A program made the position numbers and the translations under genes. A DNA stretch of 64,000 nt from Pseudeuparius sepicola. Lineage: Eukaryota > Arthropoda > Insecta > Coleoptera > Anthribidae. The DNA lies in the NCBI GenBank assembly GCA_963920635.1, contig OY987298.1, positions 60,865,949 to 60,929,948 of the forward strand, given 5' to 3'. Below, piece by piece: positions 23,130 to 33,684 of this stretch. The notes under the pieces are model-generated. The model had not been told where the DNA came from. It saw only the letters and a list, made by a program, of their open reading frames with translations, and ran no database searches. Numbering within the stretch: the first letter of the stretch is position 1; every line of letters starts with the position of its first letter.

Positions 23130-24455
23130 TTAGGTGACATTGATATTGTTGGTTGTTCCTGCATTCCCCATGAATTTTCTGACGGTTCGGGCTGTTGCAA
23201 GTAGTACCGCTTTCTGCATGGACCTGTAAAGAATATCAGTTACACCAAGCTTTTTGATATTTTTCAGCAAAGTTTTTGGTATAACATCAGTTGTTGACAC
23301 GATGATTGGAACCGTCTGAACGTTGTCCATTTTCCATTGCCTTCTAATTCGTTCTTCTAAGTCTCTGTACTTCGCGATCTTCTCGGCCTGCTTCACGCTT
23401 GTTGTTTGGGATGGCCATATCAATCAGAGTTTTCTTCCTAAAAATTTTATCAACTATTATAAGGTCCGGTCTGTTATAGGCAACTCGTTGATCTATCAGA
23501 ACTGTACGATCCAAGTACATCTTGTAGTTACTGTTTTCAAGAACAGACTCCGGGGTGTAGCTGTGATAAAGGACCCTCTCTGTCTGCACAAGCAGCAGTT
23601 TTTCCGCCAGTTCCTGGTGCACCACGATCCATCCACCACCGACGCATCTCCTACAATGGTAAAACCTGATATTGTGTGGCCAGTAAGATGCCTTCCGTTT
23701 CGGGGAGTATTCGTCGCGAGGTCAGCCAATAGTTCGACGCTAGCTTGTCGGCATGTCTTTGGTTAACCTGATTAGGATTATTCCCGTGCAGCGGCTTCTC
23801 TAGCCACATCTGTAGTTTGTCATTGTCGGTTCGGTGGTGATTTTGATGCTCGTATTCCCTCAGACGTAGCGGTGTTGAGAAGGTCTGTTGGTCTGCCTGT
23901 GCAAATAATTACGCAGGTTTAATATTTGTTGGCCCATTTGCTTATTGAGGTCTGCCAATCCTCTTCTTCCCGGTTGTCGTGGCAAAGTTGTTCTTTCTAC
24001 GTCGCTACGGGGATGATGTTTATGAGCTTTTGTCGGTAGTGTCCTAACTTTTCACTGCAGTTCGTTGATGTCCGTGTTGGTCCAATTCACTATTACGAAC
24101 GAGTAACTGAGTACAGAGCACGCATACGTGTTTAGAGCCTTAAACAAATTCCTGCTGTTAAGATCAGTTTGCACTACTTGTTTTACTCTTTTGATGAATT
24201 CATTCGTTAAATCGGTTTCAATGTTCGAAGGTCTATCCTTTGAGCTCCCATGGTTATTGCTTCGATCTCTTGGCCGTCCTGCATCTCGTGTGCGCCTTGT
24301 TCGAGTTTTTACCCGACGATGTTAAGGGTGCGGCACTTGTCCAGTCCAAACTGCATGCCAATGTCCCTGGAGAACTCTTCAATTTTAAGAAACCTCATCG
24401 GTTGTGAATTGCTCCTGTTGCATCTTGGTATATTTCCGGTCTAATCTCGCGTTTT
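23130..24455 (-). pseudogene. Non-LTR retrotransposon (REL-endonuclease type), 3' part of ORF
   Basis: Reading right to left in shifting frames: FSRDIGMQFGLDKCRTL (end of the reverse transcriptase region), VLSYSFVIVNWTNTDINELQ, HHPRSDVERTTLPR, LPETEG, a cysteine cluster near 23660, and then RPDLIIVDK followed 14 residues later by D in LIDMAIP. That PD...D signature is the restriction-like endonuclease of early-branching LINEs such as the R2 and R4/Dong groups. The tail reads RQWKMDNVQTVPIIV, then MQKAVLLATARTVRKF. At least four stops and a frameshift near 23410 make it dead. An (ATT)n-like tract near 22990-23010 may lie in the 3' UTR. Confidence 0.85.
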
Positions 24456-24673
24456 TCACTGATCCAGCTTGCACTGCCATTGCATGGACCTGGTGTAGGC
24501 TATTTGGAGGAATTGAAATATCATTTGTATTTTAGAATATTATTACCATTTCTTATGTATAATATTTCTCTGCTTCTTTTCTCGCATCGATTGACATAAT
24601 ATTATTTTATTTGGAAAGGTTGGTTTTTGCTTAGGAGAGGTGCAAAAGTATGTAATTCGTAACAAAAAAAATA

Positions 24674-25908
24674 CAGGGTGTTCACTTTTAAGTGGACACA
24701 AATCAATAAAAAAATGATTTGTTGGGATATTTTCAAAACTTTTTTTTATACAAAGGTCTTCAAAATGCGCAACTTTCTACGTGAACACATTTGTCAAATT
24801 GCAATTCCAGGGCCGGCTAAGATTTTTTTTAAACCCCGATTTTCACAAAATCTATTTAGGCATTTTTTTAGTTAAAATCTGACCACACAGCGTTAAGTAG
24901 GACCCTCTAAAAGCCTTAAGTTCAAAATTTGAACTAAAAATATACAGGGAGTTCGGTTTTACAGCGCCTTAAAGTTGTGCAAAGTAGGTAGTGATTTCGA
25001 GGGCCCCTGGAGAGTCAAGCGTGCCATGGAATGGTTTTAAAACAATTGAAGAATTAACAGGACCACCCAAAGTATTGATGGACGAGACTGCAAGAAAAAA
25101 TAATATAGGATGTTTTTCTTTACCGCTGCTGAAAGTTCAGACTTTTTTCGAATTTTATTCTGATCAAGTTTGCCGTGCTTTTTGAAACAAAGTTACTAGT
25201 AACAAAATTTATTTAATCCTAACAATAAATTAACAAACAAAATATTTAGATCTTAAACTATCGGGGTTTTTTCAGCATAACCGCCTTCTAACGTAATACA
25301 TTTTTCAAGACGTGTTTTGTTAAGAAACAACTCGTCTTAACTCATCTATTGTTACGGAATCGCAAGCTTCAATTATTTTTTTGTTGTAGCTCGTTTATTT
25401 GTTTCAAAAGGCACGGCAAACTTGATCAGAATAAAATTCGAAAAAAGTCTGAACTTTCAGCAGCGGTAAAGAAAAACATCCTGTATTATTTTTTCTTGCA
25501 ATGTCGTTCATCAATACTTTGGGTGGTCCTGTTAATTCTTCAATTGTTTTAAAATCATGCCATGGCACGCTTGACTCTCCAGGGGCCCTCGAAATCACTA
25601 CTTTGCGCAACTTTAAGGCGCTGTAAAACCGAACTCCCTGTATATTTTTAGTTCAAATTTTGAACTTAAGGGTTTTAGAGGGTCCTAATTAACGCTGTAT
25701 CGTCATATTTTAAATAAAAAATGCCTAAATAGATTTTGTAAAAATCGGGGTTTAAAAAAAATCTTAGCCGGCCCTGGAATTGCAATTTGACAAATGTGTT
25801 CACGTAGAAAGTTGCGCATTTTGAAGACCTTCGTATAAAAAAAATTTGAAAATATCCCAACAAATCAATTTTTTATTGATTTGTGTCCACTTAAAAGTGA
25901 ACACCCTG
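24674..25908. mobile_element. Palindromic MITE (outer) split at its exact centre
   Basis: The ends are CAGGGTGTTCACTTTTAAG on the left and its inverse on the right, flanked by TA and GA. The arms, 24674-24942 and 25643-25908, are inverted repeats of about 265 bp. Removing the insert leaves a palindrome whose centre reads TTGAACTAAAAATATTTTTA. The inserted element sits on that central TA. Confidence 0.88.
24943..25642. mobile_element. Inner Tc1/mariner-type foldback element with transposase tail
   Basis: The ends are TACAGGGAGTTCGGTTTTAC and its inverse, flanked by TA. The arms are about 245 bp around a spacer of about 200 bp (25190-25395). On the minus strand the spacer gives pieces such as KKIIEACDSVTIDELRRVVS, then RLEKCITLEGGYAEK, resembling the C-terminus of insect mariner-type transposases. 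The arms therefore probably arose around the end of a transposase gene. Confidence 0.8.
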
Positions 25909-25999
25909 GATGTTAGACAATAATTATTGCGCAATCTTCGTCTTTCTCAAAATCTGCAACTTGGCCTTTCTGCAAAATCTGCAACTACAGATAATTTAC

Positions 26000-26085
26000 C
26001 TTTTTAACGGTAATATCAGTTTTTTAAATAAATTTCGTTTTCGAGATAAAATTGACTAAAAAAAACTGATATTACTGTTAAAAAG
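26000..26085. repeat. Inverted repeat, arms about 26 bp
   Basis: CTTTTTAACGGTAATATCAG and CTGATATTACTGTTAAAAAG face each other across about 40 bp. No coding role is seen. Confidence 0.75.
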
Positions 26086-26475
26086 ATAGATTATGTCTTA
26101 ATAATATCAAAGTACTGTCTTTGCGTACTCATCGGTTTTAAGATATTAAAAAAATAAAATGGAAATTTTATATTTTTTGAGAATAACTCGAGAATGAAAG
26201 CTTTGGTTTTGGTTTCTCAACGGCATCAGATTCGACATAAAATTGTCTAAAACTTTCCCCATTTAACCGACTTTCTATCTCTTGTAGTTACCGAAATCCA
26301 AATAGTGAGGGTCGAATTTGGGGCACAGTGTCTAACTCAAAATATCTCGGCTGAAAAGTCGGTGGCGGGTGCGATCGATAGTTTTACCCAAAGACATTAT
26401 TACGACGTCATTGGTTTTACCTCACAACTCCTCCGAGCTATCAATAAGGTGACCCTCCATCTCCATTCCTTTCAG

Positions 26476-26805
26476 GTGTCGTGGTGGCGCGACGGCATGC
26501 TCGTCTCCGACGAGACCCAGTACATCCCCGAGCGAAACCGCGCGCAGGGCGTCCTCCGCATCGAGAAGCTGACCCGGTCGCACCTGCTGGCCCAGTACAG
26601 CTGCGAGGCCAGCAACAGCAAGCTGCAGCCGCCGCTGGTGAGGCGCGTCGAAATCGACATGTACCTGAGGCCGCTCTCCGTCGAGCTGGCGGCGACCGGC
26701 GCGCCTGGCGGCGCCAGTCCGCCCGAGTTCAGCGCAGGCAAGCCGTACGAGGTGACCTGCAGGACGACCGGGTCGAGACCTGCGGCCACCATCACCTGGT
26801 GGAAG
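26476..26805 (+). CDS. Sidestep-family Ig receptor, one internal exon
   Basis: The exon is exactly 110 codons, between a pyrimidine-rich CCTTTCAG acceptor (26475) and a GTGAGT donor (26806), and both introns appear phase 0. It starts VSWWRDG, continues YIPERNRAQGVLRIEKL and YSCEASNSK (end of one immunoglobulin domain), then YLRPLSVEL, a Gly/Ala-rich linker, and YEVTCRTTGSRP with TITWWK (start of the next domain). This order matches the middle Ig domains of Drosophila Sidestep and its insect paralogues, cell-surface receptors that guide motor axons by binding Beat proteins. Which paralogue is not decidable. The exon is GC-rich against AT-rich introns. No other exon of the gene was found in the window. 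Confidence 0.87.
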
Positions 26806-26917
26806 GTGAGTCAGTAGCTGGTGTACGGATTAGCGGGATCTAGTGTCTGTTGTAATCCTACGACAAAGACCAAACTATGCCATTTAGGCCAGTCGCTTGG
26901 CGCCCAAATTTACATTT

Positions 26918-27790
26918 GCAATACGTGCGGTCGCAAAGGAGTTCAACTGACAACGTTGCAATTACCCCTCCCTAGATACTCTCGCGATTTGAAAGCCAGC
27001 CATTACCTCACAGGCGTAAGTGACGGCAAATCTAATATCTTTTTATGCGACATTGCCTTTCGACAACCTCGAATAGAACTGTTCTAAAAATTGAAGGAGG
27101 TGGTAAATCCCTTGATTTTGTCTTGTACTTTCCTCCGGTACCAAAAAGAACCTCGAAAATCCGATATCAAAGAACCAACGAAACCGACGGAAAGTCCTCT
27201 GAACTTTAGGGCCAATTCCTTACAATCACTTATACCTGCTGATAAACTGATATCGGGTAGCAGCATAGGTATAATCAAAGAAAATTATAAGTATAGGAAA
27301 TTTTCTTTGGTCTAATACAAAGGGTGATTTTAGTATAAGTAATATATACCTAATGTAGGTGGAATAATTAGGTTAATCTTAATCATCTGATGATTCTAAC
27401 ATCGTTAGCGAAACGCGCATCGAGTGCAAAATCAAAGTTTTGGTTCGCGGTTAAGATAAAGAACTGTACATAATAAACCATTGTAAACAACCACCACTAG
27501 ATTCCTCTATAATAACACAATCATACTTATTTAATTAATACAGCTTTGACAGTCAAAGAAATCCGCTTAATTTCACGTTACGTGAATCTCAAAACACCAA
27601 GGAACAGTGTAATACTTTAAATCTTCTTATAAATTACTGTAATAATAATAATGCAGCGTCTTAACCTATTTTCGTTGACTGATGTATTAACACGTCATTA
27701 AACGCGCTACTTTCTATCTATACCTACGGTACAGGGAGGAGCGGGGTGCTGCCAGGGAATGTAGGAGTTGTTGATTTGAGAAGTCGTATC
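26918..27790 (+). repeat. Dispersed repeat Y, copy 2, just downstream of the sidestep exon
   Basis: It begins about 112 bp after the exon and matches 15507-16095 in the same orientation. Relative to copy 1 it lacks about 100 bp near 27055 and carries about 390 extra bp near 27150-27540. No conserved frame. Confidence 0.75.
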
Positions 27791-28573
27791 ACAGAAGAGT
27801 CACAACCTTCTCAAACTTACAAGCCCTGTCCAACCATATGGCAACTCCGCAGAGGATAGTTCAACGGGTATATGCAGTCTAGGGGTCTAATAACGATAGA
27901 CCTTTTTGACGAACTTGTCGGAACTTTGACTTAGTTCCTCTTTTCTAATAAAATTTTCAACAATTTTTATAATTATAATAGGCTAAGTACGTAAGTATGT
28001 TTGTTTAACAGACAATAATAAAATCGGCAACATAAGATACCTATAGGTACACAGAAGTATTTAGAATAAGTACGATTCCTAATATGGCAAATTTGGGCAA
28101 ATAGAGGGGACTACATTTGTTGTAAGTCGAATTTTTCGCAAAATGCCCCGTTAGGCAGATGATGACTATCTTCTCTTATGATTAAATGTTCGTCAAAATA
28201 TAAACAACAAACGAACATAAAACTGCGTTTTGTGAAGGAGAGCAATCTCTTGTGATTGAAATGGCAGTTAGGGTCAATTTCATAATACACATAACTTATT
28301 TTACTTTATTTAGGTAAAGAAAATTTGCAACAATATTAAACAATCCATTGAATTTTTAATAGGGTTTTTCGCCACCAAACTGGTTAAAAGACAACTTTTT
28401 CAAGTTGCCTGGAAAATTAATAAATTCTTAACAGTAAATGAACTAAAGTTTGAACGTGTAACTTAAAAAATAACTAAAACAAATTTGGTTTCTAAGGTTT
28501 CAGAGAATAAATCTTCCTCCTTTCTCAAAGAGCTGTCATTTCACTTTGTGAGAATAACACGTATAACAACGTA

Positions 28574-29047
28574 CAGTGTGTTCCCGTATATTTTGACCCA
28601 CCCCTAGAGCCTCTATTTTTCGAGTTAGAAAAAATTACTTAAATGAAAGTTGTAGGGTACCGAGGTGTATTGTCCCAAAAACAATAGATTGACAGGAATG
28701 CCCTTGCCTAAGTTGAAATGTTTTTCCATAGCAACCTTGATTTAATATAAAGATGGTATTTATCTGCGATTTGGAATATCATGCGAATGCTTAGAGCAAA
28801 CATATAATATATTTATATTGTTGGAATCGGAAAAATGCGTGCAATTCAAAAATCCACAAATATACAGGGTGTTCCATTAAAAAAAAGTAAGTTTATATTT
28901 TTTCATATATTTGTGACGCTCATTTGTTTTATCTAGTAACAGATCCTAGCGGTGCAGAAAAACAATAAAACTTTCATTTAAGTAATTGTTTTCTAACTCG
29001 GAAAATATAGGATCTAGGGGTGGGTCAAAATATACGGGAACACCCTG
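28574..29047. mobile_element. Foldback MITE related to the 57942 element
   Basis: The ends are CAGTGTGTTCCCGTATATTT and AAATATACGGGAACACCCTG, with the inner phrase TTTTGACCCACCCCTAGAG inverted in the right arm. The arms are about 80-100 bp around a spacer containing a further ATACAGGGTGTTCCATT end. The same phrases, diverged, form the long ends of the element at 57942-63145. Confidence 0.8.
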
Positions 29048-29386
29048 CACAGTGTGACCCACTTCAAACCGGAACGCCCCCATAAAATTTGTATTTTTTG
29101 TCCTCCGATTTTGATCGAATTTTTTTTGACGATATGGCATCAAAAAACTGTACGTTAGGGCAAAACGGCACATTTTATTTTAAAAAGCCAAGGCCTACAT
29201 AATTGCGATATATTTTTGGGTCATTGGATTGGGCACCCTTTAAAATGGCTTTGTACCAAATTTTGTTAAAAAATAAAAATTTTAGAAACAAAATGAAAAT
29301 CCCGATTTAACTAAATATTTTACCTGCCTACTCGCTTAAGCCAAGTTGCATGTGGATTAAAAACAATTAAAACTATAACTTATTTT

Positions 29387-30389
29387 TAGAGTAACCCAAA
29401 TATGCAAGTTGAAACCCTAAAAATATGCCCATAAATATGCAAATAATTTAGTCAAAGTATGCAGGAAAATGTGGAAAATATACAAATTAAGAAATAATTT
29501 AAAAATATACATTTATTGTTTCACTTACAAATAAACATATATAATGTACATACAAATTTCTAAATGCATCTATACATGGTAAAAGTAATAATATTTTATT
29601 TTAAATTTTCTACATACAGGACGCACTTATTATAAATTTATTTATTATAAATTATAAAAAATCTGGTTGAAATTTAGTTGTAAAAACAATAAATCAGTAA
29701 ATGTTGCTCAAAATTTTCAATTAAAAATTTTTGTCTTCTATCAGAATATAAAAATTTATAAATGGAGAAACTTCTTTCCACATCAACCAATGTAAGAGAT
29801 GCGCTTTTAAAATTGCTCACTATCGCAGGATCCAAATCGATGGATTCGGTAAAATCTCCCTTTAAAATATTTGCTACTTGGCTAAGAAACTGAAACCCAC
29901 TATTTTTTTCCATCACATTTATAAATTTTTGAAATATTTTGTCCCCAATTTTACCTGTGACATTTTGAAAAGCAACCTCAGATTGTTTTACCGGTTCTAC
30001 ACTTCGGGTTAATGGCAAATTAGATTCCTCCAATTATGTTATTGTTTTAGAAAGAAAGCTATAATTTGCTTTTAGAAAGAAAATTTGTTTCTTTATTTCC
30101 TTGTTTTCGAATACTTGTTTAACATCTGTAAGGGACTGGGAAGATTCGTTCGAAAATTCTGAAATTAGATCTTTCAGTTGGCAAAAATTCTCTCAATAAA
30201 AAAATGCAGCTTCCAACCAAGTGCCCCCTCTTGTAATAACAGGTTGAGGTGGAAGAGGAGTGTTTGGTAGTTTTTGTTTGTAGAACCGAACTCTTATAGG
30301 CGCTTTAAGGAAGACTTTTTATGTTTAAAAAGATGCATATAATATGCTAAATATGCAAAATATGCGTGTTGCATATTTGGGTTACTCTA
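29387..30389 (-). mobile_element. hAT element, deletion derivative
   Basis: The inverted terminal repeats are TAGAGTAACCCAAATATGCA on both ends. The 8-bp target duplication is CTTATTTT on the left (29379-29386) and CTTATTTG on the right (30390-30397), one mismatch. The 1003-bp element retains only the 3' part of a transposase gene on the minus strand. Confidence 0.9.
29674..30310 (-). pseudogene. hAT transposase C-terminal part
   Basis: From about 30310 leftward: VRFYKQKLPNTPLPPQPVIT, then RGGTWLEAAFFY, a stop, ENFCQLKDLISEF, and after a further break the open frame 30033-29674. That frame contains LTLVDVERSFSIYKFLYSDR, the hallmark of the hAT C-terminal dimerisation region, followed by an N..K/E..L motif (ENFEQHLLIYCF). 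At least one internal stop and one frame change separate the blocks. The N-terminal zinc finger and first catalytic residues are absent. Confidence 0.85.
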
Positions 30390-30789
30390 CTTATTTGATT
30401 AGAAATAATAGTAATGTCACTAGGTATACCTAAATACAAAAACTTTAATGTAATAATAATTATGAGGTATGAAAAATGTATCGAAATAAATGATGGATTA
30501 ATAGAAAAAAATAAATTTAACTTTTACTTTACGATTTTTGTATTTAGGTAGGTACCTGTGCCTATTTGTAATAAAGCAAGTTACAGATTCAATTATTATT
30601 TTCTATCCCCATGCAACTTGATTTAAGCGAGTAGGCAGGTAAAATAAATAGTTCGCGATTTTCCTTGGTTTCTATGAATTTTTTTCTTTAACAAAATTTT
30701 GTAGAAACCCGTTTTAAAGGATGCCCGATCCATATTGCAAATATGATTTGTCCAATTTTGACCCAAAAGAAAACCATTTGGGTGTTTAT

Positions 30790-32080
30790 AAAATGTTACT
30801 CTTGCTATTATGTTACAACAATATTACTGTTCATAATAATATGTTTTATCACAATATAGAAACGCTGATTGATGCTCTATAGATCTACTGTGAGTATTAA
30901 TAAAAGTAAAAGTGAAAACGTAAAGATAATAATATTATGAACGCCCAATGGTTTTTACAAATGTTGAAAATTATTCTGATCACCGGGAAAAAAAACTTAT
31001 TTTCTAATTATTAGTACAATTCGGTTTTAAAGGGAATAATTTTTTTCTTTAAAAAGTTTTGTTAAATTTATTTTTTTTATTTTTTAGTTTTTAGTCTTAA
31101 TGAATTATTTTAATTTAATACAATTATAGATAAACATATTTTAGCATCCACCATATTGTGAAAAAAAAGGTAATCCGCCATATTAGGGCGGCCGCCATTT
31201 TGGGTTAAGAATAACGCCACGCAGCTTGTCGTATTCTACTCATCAAACATTTTCAAAAGTTTAGAAGAAGAAGTTGACCAGAAGTTCATCCTCTAAATCT
31301 TTTATTAAGGTCATATTTTTGTAAAAAAATGTTTGTCCACCCTTGCAGCGTGCGGAATTTTTGTCATACAAGTAATGCGCTGTAACTTGTTATGTATTAG
31401 AGACACAAAAAATGTATGAGAAAAGGTTGTTCATACTTTGATCCTCTACAATAATTTTTATTCGGGTCTAAAAAATGATTAGGAAATCACCCATATTGTT
31501 TAGGAAACCACCCTATAGCTCAATTCGTACCAGGAGTTCGAGTATGATTTTTTGGTAGAACATTCAGGAAGCAGTCCCCAAGCAACCCTGAAAAAATCAT
31601 CTTGTTTGGAATTTGTGTTACAACCCCTGTAATCAAAACAAATGATTCTAAATTAGCGGGTTAGACAGAAGAATAAATTAAGTCGTATGCCTGCAACTAC
31701 ACAAGAAATTTGCACTTTTCTGCATTTAAAGTATTCAGTTTAAGTGAAAAATTCTCAGTGAAACGTTGAGAGTGAATTAAACTTGACGATGTGAGAGACT
31801 ACAGCCTACAGCGGCCTTATCTTCTTGCCTGTATACGGGCATTTCTCATTCTGGAGAGCGCTCAACCCGCACCTTTGACCTTTCCGACTTTCCAACGTTT
31901 GCGTCTGTGCAATATACATAACGGGCGAGTTTTAAAAGCCTGAAAAGTTGGGGGTCTCAAAGGGACTTTTTCATTTGCCATTGTGCTACTTTTGTACGAG
32001 AGATGTGAATAAAATAAGGAAATTCAAACTTTTACGAGAAAGTGTTACGTACAGGTGTAGGTTTTCAAAGTGGCTGTTGT
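30790..32080. other. AT-rich sequence, no gene seen
   Basis: I see no convincing frame or terminal repeat. The frame at 31948-32226 overlaps the Penelope-like inverted repeat and is not credible as a gene. Confidence 0.45.
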
Positions 32081-32084
32081 GTCT

Positions 32085-33015
32085 ATATTATTTGACACGA
32101 AGGATATTACTTACAGTCTCAGCTCCACAAACAACGTTTATTAAAAGAAAAAAAAACTGTTACGTACCTATTATGTTTAAACCCACCTGGGGGGAGGTCA
32201 TCTTTAGCAGCAAAACATTTTGTTAAGGCAACAAAGCTAGAAGAAAGTAAAACAATTCAGATAATGTTATACAGGATGTAACTTTGGTTAGTTTAACTGG
32301 TTAGTTGATTTAACTGGGGGTGGGTTCAGACCCCAAAAGCACGCCCATTATTTTTTTAATTATGAAACATGGAAATCGAAAAAAAAGTTAAACCATACAT
32401 TCACCAGGAAATTAGAACGGGACCAGACACATTTAAACTTTATAACGGCCATGGTGACCTTGACATTTGAAAATAATATTTTATAAACCGTGAAATTTTA
32501 GTTCTTATTAGAAAACCCCAATAAATCACGCTACAAGGTTTTTGACTTTTCTGACTTTTTCACCCCAACGACTTTGGCTTACACGGCTTCTCTCCTGGGT
32601 AAGATTTGTTAATACTTCAATTTTTTGCTTGTTTACCACATTTCTTTCTCCCCATTTTTTATATAAAAATTTTATTTAATTGATCTGTTCAAAGCCTTCT
32701 TTTGACGTTGCCTTTTTTCACAACCACATACTGATGAGTTAAGACTTATGTCCAGGAAGGTAAGTCTCCTATTATATCAATTGCTTCCTATTTCACCGAC
32801 TAGTTTGTTTGTTAAAACGTTATCTAAATTGTTTTACTTTTTCTAGCTTTGTTGGCTTACCAAAATGTTTTACTGCTGAAGATGACCCCCTATAGTTGGG
32901 TTAAAACCTATGTACAGTTTTCCTGTTAATAAACTGTGTTTGTGGAGCTGAGACTGTCAGCCATACCCTTCGTGTCATATATTCTCCTACTCCACTTCAA
33001 GATATAGACTATTTC
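32085..33015. mobile_element. Penelope-like element ends in inverted orientation
   Basis: The segment 32085-32250 (GACACGAAGG, CAGTCTCAGCTCCACAAAC, AACAAAGCTAG) recurs inverted at 32826-33000. The right copy contains the hammerhead-like motif at 32872. The same family is seen at 38538-38660 (AGCTTTGTTGGCTTAC, TTTTACTGCTGAAGATGACC). Inverted terminal copies are one of the known Penelope configurations. No reverse transcriptase is present. Confidence 0.6.
32872..32918 (+). ncRNA. Decayed hammerhead-like motif
   Basis: An ACTG arm, CTGAAGA box, stem II TGACCC...GGGTTA, AAAAC in place of GAAAC, ACCTATGTA and a CAGT arm that pairs with ACTG. The conserved G of GAAA is replaced, so self-cleavage is unlikely. 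Confidence 0.45.
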
Positions 33016-33512
33016 CTTCGCTTTATATTATTTCTATTACAGGGTAAAACCCCGTATTCATTTTACAAATAAAGTTGTCAAATCGTTCATTTTGTGTCGC
33101 AAACACATCTTATTTAAGTTAAATAGGTTTTTCTACTAGGTACTTACCATATTAACATTGATTTGTTAAACATTTACTATATCTAATCTGTTCTTTGTAA
33201 ATTATTATGCACAAAGATGCAAGTTTATAGAAATGCAGGCGGTTAGCCAATATTCGGTTAATATCATAGATTGCCAAGACCAGGACCGCGGACAGAAAAT
33301 TGACAAATTTTGACAATACATTATTATTCATACTTACTTGCTTGTTTACTTAGTAAATACCTTAAATAAAAAAATCTAAATGTGATTCTTTGAAGAGTAG
33401 ATTTCAAAAAATATATAAGTTAAAGCATAAGTTACTAAAAAGTTACAGGGGTAATGGGACACTTCTCGTGGACACCCTGTACAAATTGAAAAATATTTAA
33501 TTTAGTCTAATA

Positions 33513-33678
33513 TACAGGGTCTTTCATCTTAAGTGCGAACACCCCCGTAAAATTTGTATTCTCCATCCGATTTCAGCCGCGTTTTTTGTGGCCTATTTTT
33601 AGAAAAAAACGCGGCTAAAATCGGATGGAGAATTCAAATTTTACGGGGGTGTTCGCACTTAAGATGAAACACCCTGTA
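33513..33678. mobile_element. Near-perfect hairpin MITE, 166 bp
   Basis: TACAGGGT at the left and ACCCTGTA at the right are flanked by TA on both sides. The arms of about 75 bp are almost identical inverted repeats: TTAAGTGCGAACACCCCCGT, then CTCCATCCGATTT, then GCCGCGTTTTT. The loop is about 17 nt. A transcript would fold into one long hairpin, so it is a plausible source of small RNAs. Confidence 0.93.
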
Positions 33679-33684
33679 TACTTT

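Larger units (their letters stand above)
29048..30780. mobile_element. Inverted-repeat element split by a hAT element
   Basis: Sequence at about 29200-29350 (GGGCACCCTTTAAAATGG, TTTACCTGCCTACTCGCTTA) recurs inverted at about 30605-30750. The left end begins CAGTGTGACCCACTTCAAAC and resembles the ends at 19783 and 33513. The right end is not sharply defined. The hAT element at 29387-30389 occupies its centre. Confidence 0.65.

Noticed and set aside
25404..25610. 68-residue frame and its mirror at 24991-25185
   Set aside because: Both lie in the inverted arms of the same foldback element, so their similarity is structural and no transposase motif is seen in them.
26472..26843. Long frames antisense and in another frame over the sidestep exon
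   Set aside because: Shadows caused by the high GC content. The Ig motifs, splice sites and codon phase support only the frame starting at 26476.
31500..31540. tRNA-like phrase TAGCTCAATTCG with GTTCGAG
   Set aside because: The spacing and arms do not form a cloverleaf and no anticodon stem is possible.
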